64,000 bases of DNA from Polytrichum commune (GCA_950295325.1 OX485809.1:30316001-30380000); one strand, 5' to 3'. Numbered from the stretch's first letter, positions 46,270 through 58,204 are shown. Translations and numbers: made by a program. Notes: generated by a model not told the origin, from the sequence alone.

Positions 46270-46400
46270 TTTTTGAGACATCCACCTGTGGATGCGAGTT
46301 GTGTAAGAGACTGGTATTAGGTCTGGACCAACCCGGGTTCGAATCCGGTTGGTTACATTGACTGGTGCTATCCCAAATTGAGCTAGTGATAAAGCAAGAA
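46270..46400 (-). other. tRNA-like promoter boxes (possible SINE segment)
   Basis: On the minus strand TAGCTCAATTTGGGATAGC resembles an RNA polymerase III A box, and about 39 bases later GGATTCGAACC resembles a B box. On the plus strand the same site reads GGGTTCGAATCC, a very good B box, because the region is palindromic (CCAACCCGG...CCGGTTGG). No full cloverleaf with matching acceptor arms can be drawn, so I do not call a tRNA gene. The matching part of copy 2 (31290-31460) has degraded boxes. Confidence 0.35.
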
Positions 46401-46599
46401 TAATCTATAGGCAGATACAAAGAAGGTGTTACCACGCGGTTGTGTGTATAACCTTCTCAAGTAGTTTTTATCTTTTAGAAACATGTTATTATTTACCCAC
46501 GTGAAGTAATCAAACCGCTCGCGGTTGGATTAACATTTGTGGCCTAAGTAGAAATGAAGTCAGTAAATAGAAATTAAATTTAGATTAATTAGTTAGTAT

Positions 46600-46880
46600 G
46601 GAGAAATTTAGACAAGGGATGAAGGACAGCGAAAGACAATATCGAAGGGATGAATGACAGTGTAAGACGACGCCGAATGGATGAAGAACAATGAAAGACA
46701 ACGTCGAAGGGATGAATGACAATGTAGGATGACGTCGAAATGATGAATGACAGTGTAGGACAACGCCAAATGGATGAAGCACAACGAAGGACAACATCGA
46801 AGGGATGAATGACTGTGTAGGACGACACCGAAGGGATGAATGACAGCGTAGGACGACGTTGGACGTAGGACGACAACGAA
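46600..46880 (-). repeat. 31-bp minisatellite in family-X copy 3
   Basis: About nine units of roughly 31 bp occur, on the plus strand GAAGGGATGAATGACAGTGT then AGGACGACGCC. Because 31 is not a multiple of three, all three minus frames stay open, producing His/Ser/Arg-rich ORFs without biological meaning. Confidence 0.82.
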
Positions 46881-47814
46881 CAAATGATGATATCAACTGG
46901 ATGAGATATCGAGCGGATGAAGGTGTAAACGTAGGACAACAACGAACGGAGGATGACGTCAACGGATGAGAAGTCGAGCGGATGAAGGCCGTTGGATCAA
47001 ATGGTTGGAAAACCAACACCGTTGGATCTAGGGGTTTAGAAAATGGCGGCTAAGGTAGTGGCAGCCGTGAAGGCCAACCGTTAGATGTAGGTATGACTTG
47101 ATCTACGGCTAAGAAGACTTGGTGGTTGGAAGGGGTAGTCCCCCAAAGGAAATGCAAGGGCTCATTTTCACTCTCTCATTCTAGTGGTTAGGACTAGACT
47201 TCTCTCTCTCACTCTTGTGGTTAGCACGACTCTTCTCTTGCCCCCTCTCCATGTAGGTGGATGCAATTAGTTGTTGAAATATAAGAATAGGAATGATGAG
47301 AAAAATGATTTATGAGCCCCATGAATGTTGAATAACATGATTTTGAACCCTATTAAAGAGATGTGTTATTGTCTAGTTGCATTAGCTTGATCTCCTAAGT
47401 TATTGGATGTTACTTAATGGTTACTTAATTTTTCCTTCCAGTAGTTATTGCCTTAGTCTATACACTAATTTATGTATTAGGCTTTACATTATTGTAAGAT
47501 CAGCCCTCTGTAATAATCTTCTATCTTAGTCTCATGCATTACATTTTGCATTGAAATTTGCATTAGTCTCCTGCATCAATCTCCTATATTAAACTTTTGT
47601 ATTACGTTCTACATCAGTCCACTGCATCAACCTTCTAAATTAGTCTCTTGCAGTAGATTCTACATTAGTTTTCTGCATCAACTTCTATATTACTCTCATG
47701 CATTATGTTCGGTATTATTCCTCTGCATTAGGTTTCGTGTTAGGTTTGCGCTACTGTTTTGCATTAACCTTCTATATCAATATTATGCGTTCGTGCTCTA
47801 TGATCATGTCATGC

Positions 47815-48025
47815 ATAAGTGTCATGCGTGTCATGTGTGTCATACAGTAATGTCATGCGTATCATGCAGTAGTGTCTTGCGTGTCATGCAATAGTGTCAT
47901 GCGTGTCATGCGTATCATGCAGTAGTGTCTTGCGTGTCATGCAATAGTGTCATGCGTGTCATGCGTATCATGCAGTAGTGTCTTGCGTGTCATGCAATAG
48001 TGTCATGCGTGTCATGCAGTAGTGT
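47815..48025 (+). repeat. 53-bp minisatellite built of GTCATGCGT words
   Basis: The 53-bp higher-order unit contains GTCATGCGTGTCATGCGTAT then CATGCAGTAGTGTCTTGCGT, and is repeated more than twice without change, with partial units on both sides. It is made of 9-10-bp subrepeats. Confidence 0.85.
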
Positions 48026-48189
48026 TCGGCATTAATTCTTTGTATCAGTCCCTACATTGATCTCCAACATTATGGAAATTAGAAGGTTATTGCTTGGAGG
48101 GACTAAAGTAGTACACCCATCCGGCCAATTTTGTGGGTTGTTACTTCGCTTGGAGTAACAATTGTCACCACAATGAGATAATGTTTATG

Positions 48190-48330
48190 ACTTGAGGGGG
48201 GCGGGGGGTGGATTCTTCATACCATGCTTGCACTAAAGTGAGTGTAAGAAGGGGTATTATTTAAGGCATTGGTATACATAACATATGTAAGGGAGAGATA
48301 TTGTGTTTGTTCTAGTGTGTACATTTAAAC
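48190..48330 (-). repeat. Module M repeat, inverse
   Basis: It matches 6541-6660 in inverse orientation, from CACACTAGAACAAACACAAT to TACCCCTTCTTACACTCACT. It lies just outside the minus-strand start of family-X copy 3, whereas at 6541 the module follows the 3' side of copy 1, so it is not simply part of family X. Confidence 0.5.
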
Positions 48331-48339
48331 AGGGGATTA

Positions 48340-51300
48340 ATTTTTTTGAAGCAAAGGCTGTAGTACTTTTGGGCCACCCCCTTTCGAGGGAGCCTAAAAG
48401 TATCACACAAGCCCTTCGGTGAAGGTGGCCTGCATTTGCAAGCGCCCAAGCCGAACCCGGATGATAGGTGTATAACGTGAGTAGTTAGATTTTTAAGGGA
48501 GATTAAATATGCGTCGTAGTACCTCCGGAGGTTGGGCCTTAGTTTTTTACTAGTGTGGCTTTAAACTCCACTAACCAATTTCATATCTAGTTCTAACCTT
48601 AACCTACAACCTATTCTACGCGCAGACGCACCAGCCTTGAAACCAATGCAATCCTAATTTGTGAATTGGGATGGTTCTGATACACCCAACCGGGTGGGAC
48701 TCATACCACCCTAACTCAACGAACGGAATAACGACAATTTGATGGACCATTCAATTCTTCCTATTTCTTTATTTGGTTCTATTTAGTTTTCTAAGCGGGG
48801 GAACTTGGCCTAAGTTCCACCCTTCACAAAAATTCCTTCTTAATTACTTACTTTTGTTTGCACGTCCTAACTCACTACATTAACATATTAGGCATCACCC
48901 CTTACCTGGTTGGTGCACCCCTTACCTCGGAACCTTCTAAGGCCTCGTGCAGGTTCTTTGAAGGTCGAGTAACATCTCAAACCCTTCGGACATCAATGGT
49001 TCGAAGGGTGGTGTCACTCTACCGAGTTAAGTTTCCGATTCGGGTCTCTTGCCAACAAGGGTTTACGATTTATTTTGTATATTTTGATTATTAAATGTGT
49101 TTACACTGGATAGACCATGAAATGCAACTCAATGGGACCAGGGTGACGGGCAACCTGTTGCGCAATCTTCATAAATTGGGGCCATTACTCCCAATCTATG
49201 GGGCCAACAACATAATAGTGGATTCGCGGGTCATTAACCCCACCTTTCCACCAACAACATTCAGAGTGGTCATGTCGGTGATTAATCCGACTTATCACAC
49301 ACGAAACTTGCTAATAAATGAAGCTACTACCACAAAACATACCAAGGGCCCCGAAAATAATGGAGTTGGGTATTCCCTTGGCGGTCAAGTGATCAAGCCA
49401 CTTGACTTTACGAGATAGGTGAGTGGGTTTATAGATGCGTACCTTAGCCACGCTCCCTCCAACCCTAAATGGAAGGCTAGCGTTAGTAAATTTACCTCAA
49501 TTCTCCTCGGTTGATTTGGGTTCAATGTAGGCCGAGCCGCTACCTCCTTCCTTGCTCCACTTCCCTAGCGTCGACCTTGCCTCCTTCTTTGTAACTAGTT
49601 TGGTAGTAAGCGTACCTTAGTTAACAATTAAAATATAAAGTATTTATTTTGCGCTGTAATTTAATCCTAAGCATAATATTTATACTTAGTGCACCTAATT
49701 ATCTTTCCAATGATCTAAAAATCGCTTTAATCGGATAAGAATTGCAAAAGTTATGAGGGTTGGAAGTGTGAGGTCGATTCAACCGACCCTTCCAACCCAC
49801 CTATCTACCTTCTAACTTCAAAAATTCATAGCACATTCCTTACTAGTTGGATCTAGGCTTTCCTTATACCATTGGAAGGCTATGAATATGTTCTAACTAG
49901 GAAAATTATGACATGAACATGTTAAGCTAATAGAAATTCAGCAGACTCCTTGTAACACAGCAGTCAATCAAGAAGGCTTAAACTATGTATCTCGCCTTCA
50001 ACAATTCATATCTAATTCAAATCTTTTATTCAAATCAAACGTTCTATATGACCCTGGAGAGATATTAAAAAGATGTATTTGACAAAAATACGTGATTAGA
50101 AAGGTAAGCCGAAGTGAACCCAGCAGATCCTCTGTAATGCAGCAGTCAACCAAAAGTTCTCAAACTATGTGTCCCATCTTGCACAATTCATATCTAATTC
50201 AAATCATGCTCAAATCAAATGTTCTGAGCCATTTTGGAAATCTATACAAAAATTCTGCTTGGGGAAAAATATAACTTCTTGGAATTAAAATTCCTATTAG
50301 GCTTGCAGGTCCGATCCAGCAGCCGCTACCTAGAAGACCACCCAGTTTTTTCTACTCCATCTTTGAAAATCCAGAACTAATTGTCATCTTAACCAAATCA
50401 CAAATGGGAAACGGCTATGGATAGCTATAGGAAATCTCTCTAAGAGAAAAATGATAAGTATATTTTTCTAGCTTCTGAACTAAGCCTTCAGGGCATTGGC
50501 AGATGAGGTCTACAATGCCTTCACTCAAAACTCTACCATCCAATCTACCTCTACAAAAGAAGGAATCATTTTGTTGGTGTGTTAATAAACACACATTCTA
50601 ACTAGGGGAGAGTAGAGGAGGTTCTCAAAACTTTCTTTTAGGCCATTGAGAATGCATGCTAAAGGATTTTTTCCTAACTACATTGAAGCAGGGCTTCGCC
50701 CAAAAACTAGAGAAAGAGAAAGAGCTACAAGGTGGAAGGAGGGGTTTTTAAACCCTCTTACAAAAGGGTTGGACCCCTCCTCCACCGGATCCATTTTTCA
50801 AACATTTTCCCGAAATTTTGGCTCGGGGGTTTTCCCGGTTGAGGTTGCGCACCCTCTCGCCGAGGTGGCTCTGACAAAAAACCTTTAGAAATCTTTCTAA
50901 TTTTTCCGCCATCGAGTTGGCAAGGGGGCAAGTGGGCAAGTAGCCCCCTTGCTCTCTTTCTAATTTTCTTCAGAAGTCTTCAAGCCGGTTTTGTTTTTTT
51001 ACGCAAAACACCTCTAATAGTCTTGTGTGCCTCAGACTAACTAATAAACTAACACTTGCTTAGCTAGCATCTACTAACATTTGCTTAATAGCTAGCATCT
51101 ACTAATATTTGCTTAGCTAGCATCTACTAACATTTGCTTAGCTAGTTGCTTTTACTAGCTAGCATATTTTTTCTACTTTGCTATCTTCTAGCACTACTTA
51201 GTTTCATTTTGACCTTCCTTCTTTTAGGCTAAATGCTAAATGAACTAATTTTTCCTAAATTCCCTATCAATTCTAACTTTTAATGCTAACATTCTAACTA

Positions 51301-52600
51301 AAAGTGATCCCGCGGAGTGGTGGACCAGTCAAAGGGTTCACAAAGGCAAATGTACAAATGGGGCCCCTAAGGTTTAAGAGAAATTTGACAAGAGATGTGT
51401 TCACCCTATGGTTGGTACGTTTTCATCCATTGTTGTCATGTGGTAATAGTCCTCAATGACTACCATGTCCATTGTTGTTAAGGTTTGCATTTAGGTTCTA
51501 GATTTCCACAAAATTAGAGGCTCTTGGACACTACATGCTCTCTTTGGATTGTGACTAAGTTATTGTGCTTTAATCTTTATTTGTTTGGTGCAATTGTTGT
51601 CTTACATGCTATGAATGAATTGTTCAATGACTTTCTCATTGGAAAGTGAAAGTGAATTTTATACGTAATAAGGGCCTATGTAAGTCATAATTTATGTTTT
51701 GCATATGTAGCGGAGGCATTCATCACATATATATGAAAAAAATTATACAAGTACATGAATACATTTTCTAGCTTGCCTTTAGTACGTATACATTTTGTAT
51801 TCTCAAATGAAATTCCTGTATATAGAGAGTTTACTTTCATAGTGACCCACGCATGTCATTTAGGTTTCCAACGAGGAGTCCAACAACACCCCCCCCCCCC
51901 CGGAAACATACCAACCAAGGACAAAATTTGAAAATTGTGAAGAGGAAAGGCAACCACACAAAAATCCAAGCACGGAACAAGGCAAAGCCCCCACATCTGT
52001 AATGAATGCAATAAAACCTATACCCCTTGAGTGCAAGTGACGAAACAATCCCCAAGGACCCCAACTTGCATGACATGGAAACTAACATCGCAAATCGACT
52101 CACCTAAAAACAAAATAAAAACAACTCCACCACACCTTTGTGATTGCAAAGGATCGCAATTCCCATCCGCTGCCTCAAAGCCTCTGTGCAAGTCCCAATT
52201 CCGCCTAGCAATTAATAGTCATATGTGCATGTTGAATCAAACAATCCTCATTGCAATATTCTCTTGATTGATGTGGTTCTTTTGGGCAGATTGCCCCCAA
52301 AGCATGCAGACGTGGCGGGCCCACCACCTTTTTTTGTTCCAAGGATGGTCCCCACCCATGTTGTGCGGCAGGCACAAGGTATAATGCCCAGGTAGTTTTA
52401 GGGCGGTTTCAACATTTTACGGCATGGCCACATATTTTGACCTAACGGTCTTAGTCTAGGCCGAAGGATAGTCCACCTAGATCTTAGCCATTTTAAATCC
52501 AACCGGTTTTGCTTTATTCATTAGAGGTATATTATGTAGATTCTTCTAAAATGATAGGTAAATCTTCTATCGTCTCAAACTTCAACCGGTTATTTTTCAA
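48340..52600. other. Gene-poor block with tandem repeats
   Basis: Three units of a 182-bp repeat lie at about 49920-50460; GCAGACTCC, GCAGATCC and GCAGCCGC mark equivalent points, and CAATTCATATCTAATTCAAAT is shared. A 26-bp array of GCTTAGCTAGCATCTACTAA lies at about 51058-51160, and a 13-C run at 51889-51901. Plus frames at 48858-49418 and 50646-50888 show no recognised domain. The block may be part of a long LTR or nonautonomous element whose ends I could not find. Confidence 0.45.
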
Positions 52601-54430
52601 ACTCAACTAGTTAATCTCTAAGTAATTGCCCATGTATATGCCCATGTACATATTTTTCTCTCTTTACAAACAAACTAGGTCCTTTGTTGTTTGAAACTTG
52701 TAAAGATATTGATAGTGAGCAAATTGACCTTTTAAAGAAGCTCTTGATGTAAACCACATAATTATGGATGACTCCATATTTAAAGAATCTACATGAAACT
52801 TAATAAAATGATTCTTATTATACTGTAATTGATAAACATTTGTGGAACTTTCATCTACGTCCACATATATATGATTTGTGGTTGCTATTTGTTGATGGAA
52901 ATAATGGTTAATCTTCTCTCTGAATGTGGACATTGCTCCATATATTACTTGCTTTTTTGTCGCCGATGTCTTTAAATGTTTTTTTCTTCTTCATAAAGTG
53001 ATATTTTTGATGAGTGGTATGGAACAACATTCTCATTAGCAATCCTTCAATTGGAAGAGTACCCATGACTAATATATATTTTTAAATCCACATTGTGCAT
53101 TTTGGGTTTTCTTTTTAATTTTTTCTCCATAAAGAGGAGTCCCTTCATAATAAACATTAGTCGATCTTGAAGTGCGGCTATATGTGCCTTCATCCAACGT
53201 ATTCGGAAAATATATCAAAATAACATGATCCAGTACCAAAAATTTGGTATTAGAAATTATTTTCAAACCATTAAATATGACAAGACATAATGATATGATT
53301 GGCACCAAATGGTCATCTTAAAATTAATCTTTACACTCATAATCTTCATTATTAAATTATTTCAAAAGCCAATATGGTGTTACATTGGTAACGATCTTAT
53401 GTTGATTTGATATATTGGAATACACAATATGCATTGTTATTCTCTTTGGTAATTTCAAAGCCTCGACAATAGACTTGTATAATGCAGAAGTGTGTTTGAC
53501 CTCATATTGTACAATTAACCCCAATAAAAAATATTTTTACTGCTGAGAAATTTCTTGCAGCCTTTAACAATTACATTATAACCTGAAAGAATTTGAATTA
53601 TGAAACCTTGACAATTCTATAAATTCAACCTAGGCTTACAATGCAATGTATAATCCGTGTCCCAAAAATTTGGAGATAGTTTACATTTTCTCCTTTTAAA
53701 AAAAAATCATCAAGATAATTGTTACATATTTTATGACAATGATGAATAATTGTACATTTGAGAGGTTTACATCTTCACTGTTGAACAACTTCCCAAAAAT
53801 AAGATATTCCAATGTATATTCATAAGGAATAACATACATTATTGGATGTCATTGTTGTTTGCGATGAACAAAATATGATTATCCAAAAAACCCAATTTAT
53901 TAAAGGTTAGCTCATATAAGTTGTTATTCTACAAAAGTCTGTGACTCATTAATTTGGCATATTCGCGTGGGTTATGAATTCATGAGGATGTGATTCTAAA
54001 CAAGAGCTTAAAAATGCAATCAAGGTAAAGGAGTATATTTTTTGACAATAAAACGTGTGAAAATGATTTAGAATTTATTATATGATTAAAATATTGAAGT
54101 CTTATAAAAATATATATTAAACATAAAATAATGTATAAAATAATAAAAATTACAAAAAGCTATACAAATAAATAATAAGTATAATATCAATCAAAGTTCA
54201 TTATTCTACATGGTAATTTAATTAAAATTTTAAATGAATAAAAACATATCATAAGAGTTCTTTGATTAATCTCTTCATAAAAAATCAAAGTACATTTGTT
54301 TTTGGCATCTATATGTTTGTTTTAACTTTAATCTCAAACTCATATTTTTCTAAGTATTGTGGTATCCAATTACCTATATAAAGCCCTAAACTTCCAAAAT
54401 ATATATTGGAATTTTTTCCATAAAATTTAG
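52600..54430 (-). pseudogene. AT-rich tract with possible decayed coding sequence, unknown family
   Basis: The minus frames at 52664-52933 and 53069-53308 have protein-like composition (for example EKINHYFHQQIATTNHIYV and VILIYFPNTLDEGTYSRTS). Further protein-like pieces in other frames lie upstream at about 53340-53520 (YKSIVEALKLPKR, HKIVTNVTPYWLL). They fit one broken gene read right to left. The tract is much richer in AT than the rest of the window. I do not recognise a family. Confidence 0.3.
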
Positions 54431-54439
54431 AAAAAAAAT

Positions 54440-55230
54440 AGAAGTTTATATAATATTAAATATATGATGACTAATGTGACTAATGCCCTGGCTAGGCATT
54501 TGGCACATTAGTCACAAAAATTCTCACACAATAAGGCCTAATATTTCAAAAACTTCTACATATTTGCTAAATTCTATAAATATGAATTATACTAGTTTAT
54601 TAACGCATCATAGCATTATATAAAATTTTACAAATTTGTAGATAAATTTAATATATGATAATAAAATAAAACAAATTGTTTGAAAAGGGTCAAATTTACT
54701 AAGGTAGTATGTTATCTTGATCCCGTGTTAACTATAAAAATGTTCTGCATGAATTTTTGAGAAAATATATAAGTTTATAAAATATTTAGTATTTTGTTAC
54801 TAATACGACTAATGCTAAACTAGGGCATTAGTCACATTAGTCACAACATTTTAATCATTGCAAAACTCTCACACAATAAGGCCTAATTCTGTAATTTATT
54901 TTTCCATAATTGCCAAATTATGTAAGTTGTTATTCTAGTAGATTATGTGGGCATTGGATTTTTAAATTTAAATTTATTTACTTTTTGGTTTATTAAATAA
55001 TAAATCCAATTTTAGATTAAAAATTGGTTTAACAAGGTAAATTATCTATAGCATTGTATTTTTTTGGATTCAAGTTTATTATATAAATGATATGTATCAA
55101 ATTTGGGGTATAATATAATAAGATTATATAAGATTTATAATTTATGATTAATGTGATTAATATAGAACTAGGGTATTATTCACATTAGTCACAACATCCT
55201 AAATATTGCATATTTCTTATACATAGTATC
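54440..55230 (+). repeat. About 335-bp tandem repeat with internal dyad
   Basis: Three diverged units start their landmark at about 54467, 54797 and 55144. Each landmark has an imperfect palindrome of the form GTGACTAATGCCC...GGGCATTAGTCAC. It is followed in the first two units by TCTCACACAATAAGGCCTAAT, and in all three by AT-rich filler. Period is about 330-347 bp. Confidence 0.68.
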
Positions 55231-56107
55231 ACAAGTTTCTAATTTTTTTTTAATTAGCCACGCTTGTATCTATTCAAGATTTGGAGCAAGTAAATAATGT
55301 CTAACATTGTTGGAATTATATACAATGATTGAAAAAAAAACGGAGCCAACAAAAAATTCAAATAACAAGGTGCATAACTTTCAATATCATTATAGAAATG
55401 ACTCACATTGTTTTAACGCAAGATATCCATAAGTTTTAATTCAAAAGAGAACAAATAAATATATGAGAATAATAAAACATATGGGATCTAATTTTCTACA
55501 TATAATTCAATCTCCCCTAAACACAATCTAAGCTATAAGAAAAAAACAAAAAAAACCCATTGATAAGCTCAAATATAAATTAGAATGAAGGAACGCCTTT
55601 AGCTTAAATAGCAGCAAACATTGTAACAATACGCTCTTGTGAAGCAATTGCCTCATGTCGAGCTTCGACCTCAAGCTGTGTAATCTTGAACAAAACATCA
55701 TTGTTACATTTGTTAATTGTTTCGTTAGAAGCAATTGATATTGCTCTCATTTCTTTGAAGTCGCTGCCTTGTGCTCCTCAATACGGGTAGTTCCTTTAGC
55801 AAAGTTGGCGATAGCATTTGCAAGATATATATCGTATGTCAAAGATCTTTTCCGTGGATTGGGCTTGCATGAAACTCCAAGTTTCTTGCAAGAATCAGTA
55901 AAAGGAGTATTGCTGACATGTACTGAACCCTTTCCAATAGTAGTTCTTTAGAAATTTCAAGCAATTGTTGGTGGCAGAGTTATGTACTTCTGATCAATCA
56001 CATTACCATCATCCTCGTGCAATGGTATTGGTGGAGAGTTCGGAAGGTGGTCTGACTGCGTCTTCAACGCCCAATCATTGACGTCTGCCTCTAAAGTTGA
56101 TTGACCC

Positions 56108-56603
56108 CCCAGGGAGTGCACTGTTCAAGTACTATATTTATACGCGTGGGTGCACAAAAGGGGTATTATTTAAAACAAGCATGTACAAAATGTACGTACA
56201 AGAGACATATTGCTATTAAGTAAGAAGTAGATATACATGAGGCTATAGAAAAATATATGTAAAGTACGCATTTACGCGTTTACGCGTTCAAGTCAAACCT
56301 GGACCAAGAATCGTGTGTTTTTTCATCCACTAAGTAACGACTTTATAACTAAAAATCCATGATTTGATATTATACATATAATAGGGCCATATTTTTGCAT
56401 TTCCAAACATTTGTACACATGTTATATACAATTTTTGTATTTGTTTTTGGACCCTTGTATACGTATGGAAATGTATTTTGAAGCAATGAGATTTGTAAGT
56501 ATATTGCTTGATTTTAGCAAAAATAAAATGTATACAGGGGTATTTTAATAAGGGGCATGCACGCACGTGATGCTTGGTTTTAATGAATAGTGCACTCCCT
56601 GGG
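56108..56603. mobile_element. hAT-like MITE in the Myb/SANT-like gene
   Basis: The 496-bp element has 20-bp inverted ends CCCAGGGAGTGCACTRTTCA with one mismatch. It is flanked by a perfect 8-bp duplication, ATTGACCC (56100-56107 and 56604-56611), as in hAT elements. The interior contains a GGGGTATTATTTAAA region similar to module M. The reading frame of the host gene is continuous across the empty site, so the insertion came after the gene was intact here. Confidence 0.9.
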
Positions 56604-56894
56604 ATTGACCCTGATCAATACCACCTTCTAATTCATCTCCTTTTGTAGAACCATCCATAATATTCCGCATGCGATCAAACCACGGCCATGTAGAACCAAT
56701 ACCGCATGTTTGCTCTTCTAGCAATTTTTTTTGCCTCCAATATTCAGCCTTCAACTTCTCGATTTTATCCTTGATGTGGGCCTCCAACCTGTTAAGTTCA
56801 TTAGGCAACTGTTGCTCATGCTCCCGTGATATATGAGTCCAATGTTTCTTTGTCAAAGAGCCTTGATTGCAGCGACGCCACTCCTCCTCATATA

Positions 56895-57301
56895 AGGTAG
56901 GGGTGGCAATTTCCGTGCGGGTCCTAAAGTCGACCCCTATGTCAGAAGCACCTTTCTAGGTGCTTTTACCTGGGTTTACAAAAGCACCTATAAAGGTGCT
57001 TTTACCGTTCACAGCGCTGCCAACATTTCATTGGCTGCCAGCGGTCGGTTTAATGCTGCCAGCAGTCGGTTTTAGAAATCCACCCTATGGATATACCACG
57101 TACCCTATGTGCGAGTGTTGGTCACTCTACAAGGTTTCCTTTAAAAATTTGTAGGAAATCATAAACATGCTGGAAAATTTTGATTTTTTCATAGTTGCTC
57201 TTGCACCAGCTTTGTGGAGCGCTCAAAATTTATAAAAAAAATAGTTTCAGCATCCCAACTAGGCACATCTGAAATTTGGACGGAAATAGCCACCCCTACC
57301 T
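56895..57301. mobile_element. TA-target (mariner-like) MITE in the Myb/SANT-like gene
   Basis: The 407-bp element has 22-bp inverted ends (AGGTAGGGGTGGCWATTTCC plus GT) with one mismatch and a TA duplication (56893-56894 and 57302-57303). Removing it with one TA gives D-I-Y-E in frame inside the Myb/SANT-like domain. Its interior holds facing AAAAGCACCT and AGGTGCTTTT copies (about 56945-57003) and two GCTGCCAGCRGTCGGTTT copies. Confidence 0.85.
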
Positions 57302-57406
57302 TATGTCAATAACGTTGGCAATGGCTACATGCGACCATCTGCCCTTAATTGATATATTTGTAGGTGTTGGAGTAGCCCTCTTCTTTCCCTTCGATTTCGA
57401 AGCCAT

Positions 57407-58004
57407 GGTTGGTTCAGAAGCAACCAATAGCGAGGCTCCAAAAACGACCATTGGAAAGGACATACCTCCAACGGAAGTTGCATTCACATTTGCAAAAATT
57501 ACGCCCTTCATGTGACCCTAAACGCTCGAATGCTCTCTCACTCATTATGGCCACCTCTGCTACAAATCCAACACACTTTCTTGCACAAAAACCAACTAAC
57601 TGTAGCCAAGAATTAATAAAATTGCTAAAACCCTAAACCTCACAACTGTATTGCTGACGGGTTGTAGAAGTGCGCTGGTCACACTCTATGTATGTTGCCT
57701 TGTTTGGATGCGGCCGTAAAAAATAATTCTACAGTGGTTAAAAAGGCGGCGGTATTCCCAATGCTAAGATAAATTTTGTGGTTTAGGCACTGCCGCAGCG
57801 GCAGTGGTCACCTGGGCGGTGCAGGCTACTGCTTTGTGCTTTGCAACCATGGGGCTGACGGCAGGCACAGCCCGGGCGGCCCCACCGCCGCGGCGGGGCC
57901 TAAAGAGCATGTTTTCCTCACCATGTGCGAGGACCTTATAACCTTGCAATGTTCCCACACCTTCGATCTAGCAACATGGAAGCAAGACTTAAGCCTAACC
58001 CACA
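57407..58004. other. GC-rich spacer, no gene called
   Basis: A perfect short palindrome CACTGCCGC-A-GCGGCAGTG lies at about 57788-57806, and CCGCCGCGG-type words follow. Open frames on both strands at 57764-58084 follow this GC-rich composition and have no domain. Confidence 0.4.
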
Positions 58005-58204
58005 CCTGCTATGAGCCCAAAATGGTTGCTCACATTTGTTTTATGCTTAGAATTTATTTAGAATTGCATTTGGAGTGTTATTGAAACAATCAAAAGTATA
58101 AAAAGAGTGAGGCTTGGTGTGGTTTATGTTTTAGGTCTTAAGCCTATTTTCTATGGTTAATTAGAAGCTTAGTGGCATTAGGAAGTGTTTTGGTTGAGTG
58201 AGTA

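Larger units (their letters stand above)
46165..48175 (-). repeat. Family-X dispersed repeat, copy 3
   Basis: Read on the minus strand it follows the order of copy 2: the opening TGTGGTGACAATTGTTACTC block (about 48160), AATGCAAAAC-type degenerate repeats, a CATCTAACGGTTGG block, CATCCGCTCGACTTCTCATC repeats, a tRNA-like segment and CTCGCATCCACA. It adds a TCATGCGTG minisatellite (47815-48025) and a longer 31-bp array (46600-46880). ORFs within it are repetitive. Confidence 0.72.
55604..57406 (-). pseudogene. Myb/SANT-like (trihelix) protein gene broken by two MITEs
   Basis: The minus-strand frame starts MASKSKGKKR at 57406 and runs to RWSHVAIANVIDI, where a MITE (56895-57301) interrupts. 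It resumes as YEEEWRRCNQGSLTKKHW..I, then KDKIEKLKAEYWRQKK and STWPWFDRM, the three-helix Trp pattern of Myb/SANT-like domains, followed by an acidic tail up to GGIDQGQS. A second MITE (56108-56603) cuts in there. Beyond it the frame continues TLEADVNDWALK to HEDDG. A possible short intron (GTAATG...TTCAG, about 86 bp) would lead in frame into VHVSNTPFTD, PRKRSLTYDIYLANAIANF and, after one frameshift, to a stop at 55604. Removing each MITE with one target copy restores the frame exactly. Such proteins occur as host trihelix-like factors and as ORF1 of Harbinger-type transposons; no transposase partner lies nearby. Probably inactive. Confidence 0.75.

Noticed and set aside
46320-46360. Possible tRNA gene from GGGTTCGAATCC
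   Set aside because: No acceptor stem or D and anticodon arms can be formed around it in either orientation; only promoter-like boxes remain.
46585-47019. His/Ser/Arg-rich ORF of 144 codons with parallel ORFs in other frames
   Set aside because: A 31-bp minisatellite keeps all three frames open, so this is not evidence of coding.
47815-48025. CRISPR-like array
   Set aside because: The repeats are contiguous 53-bp units with no unique spacers, and the context is a plant genome.
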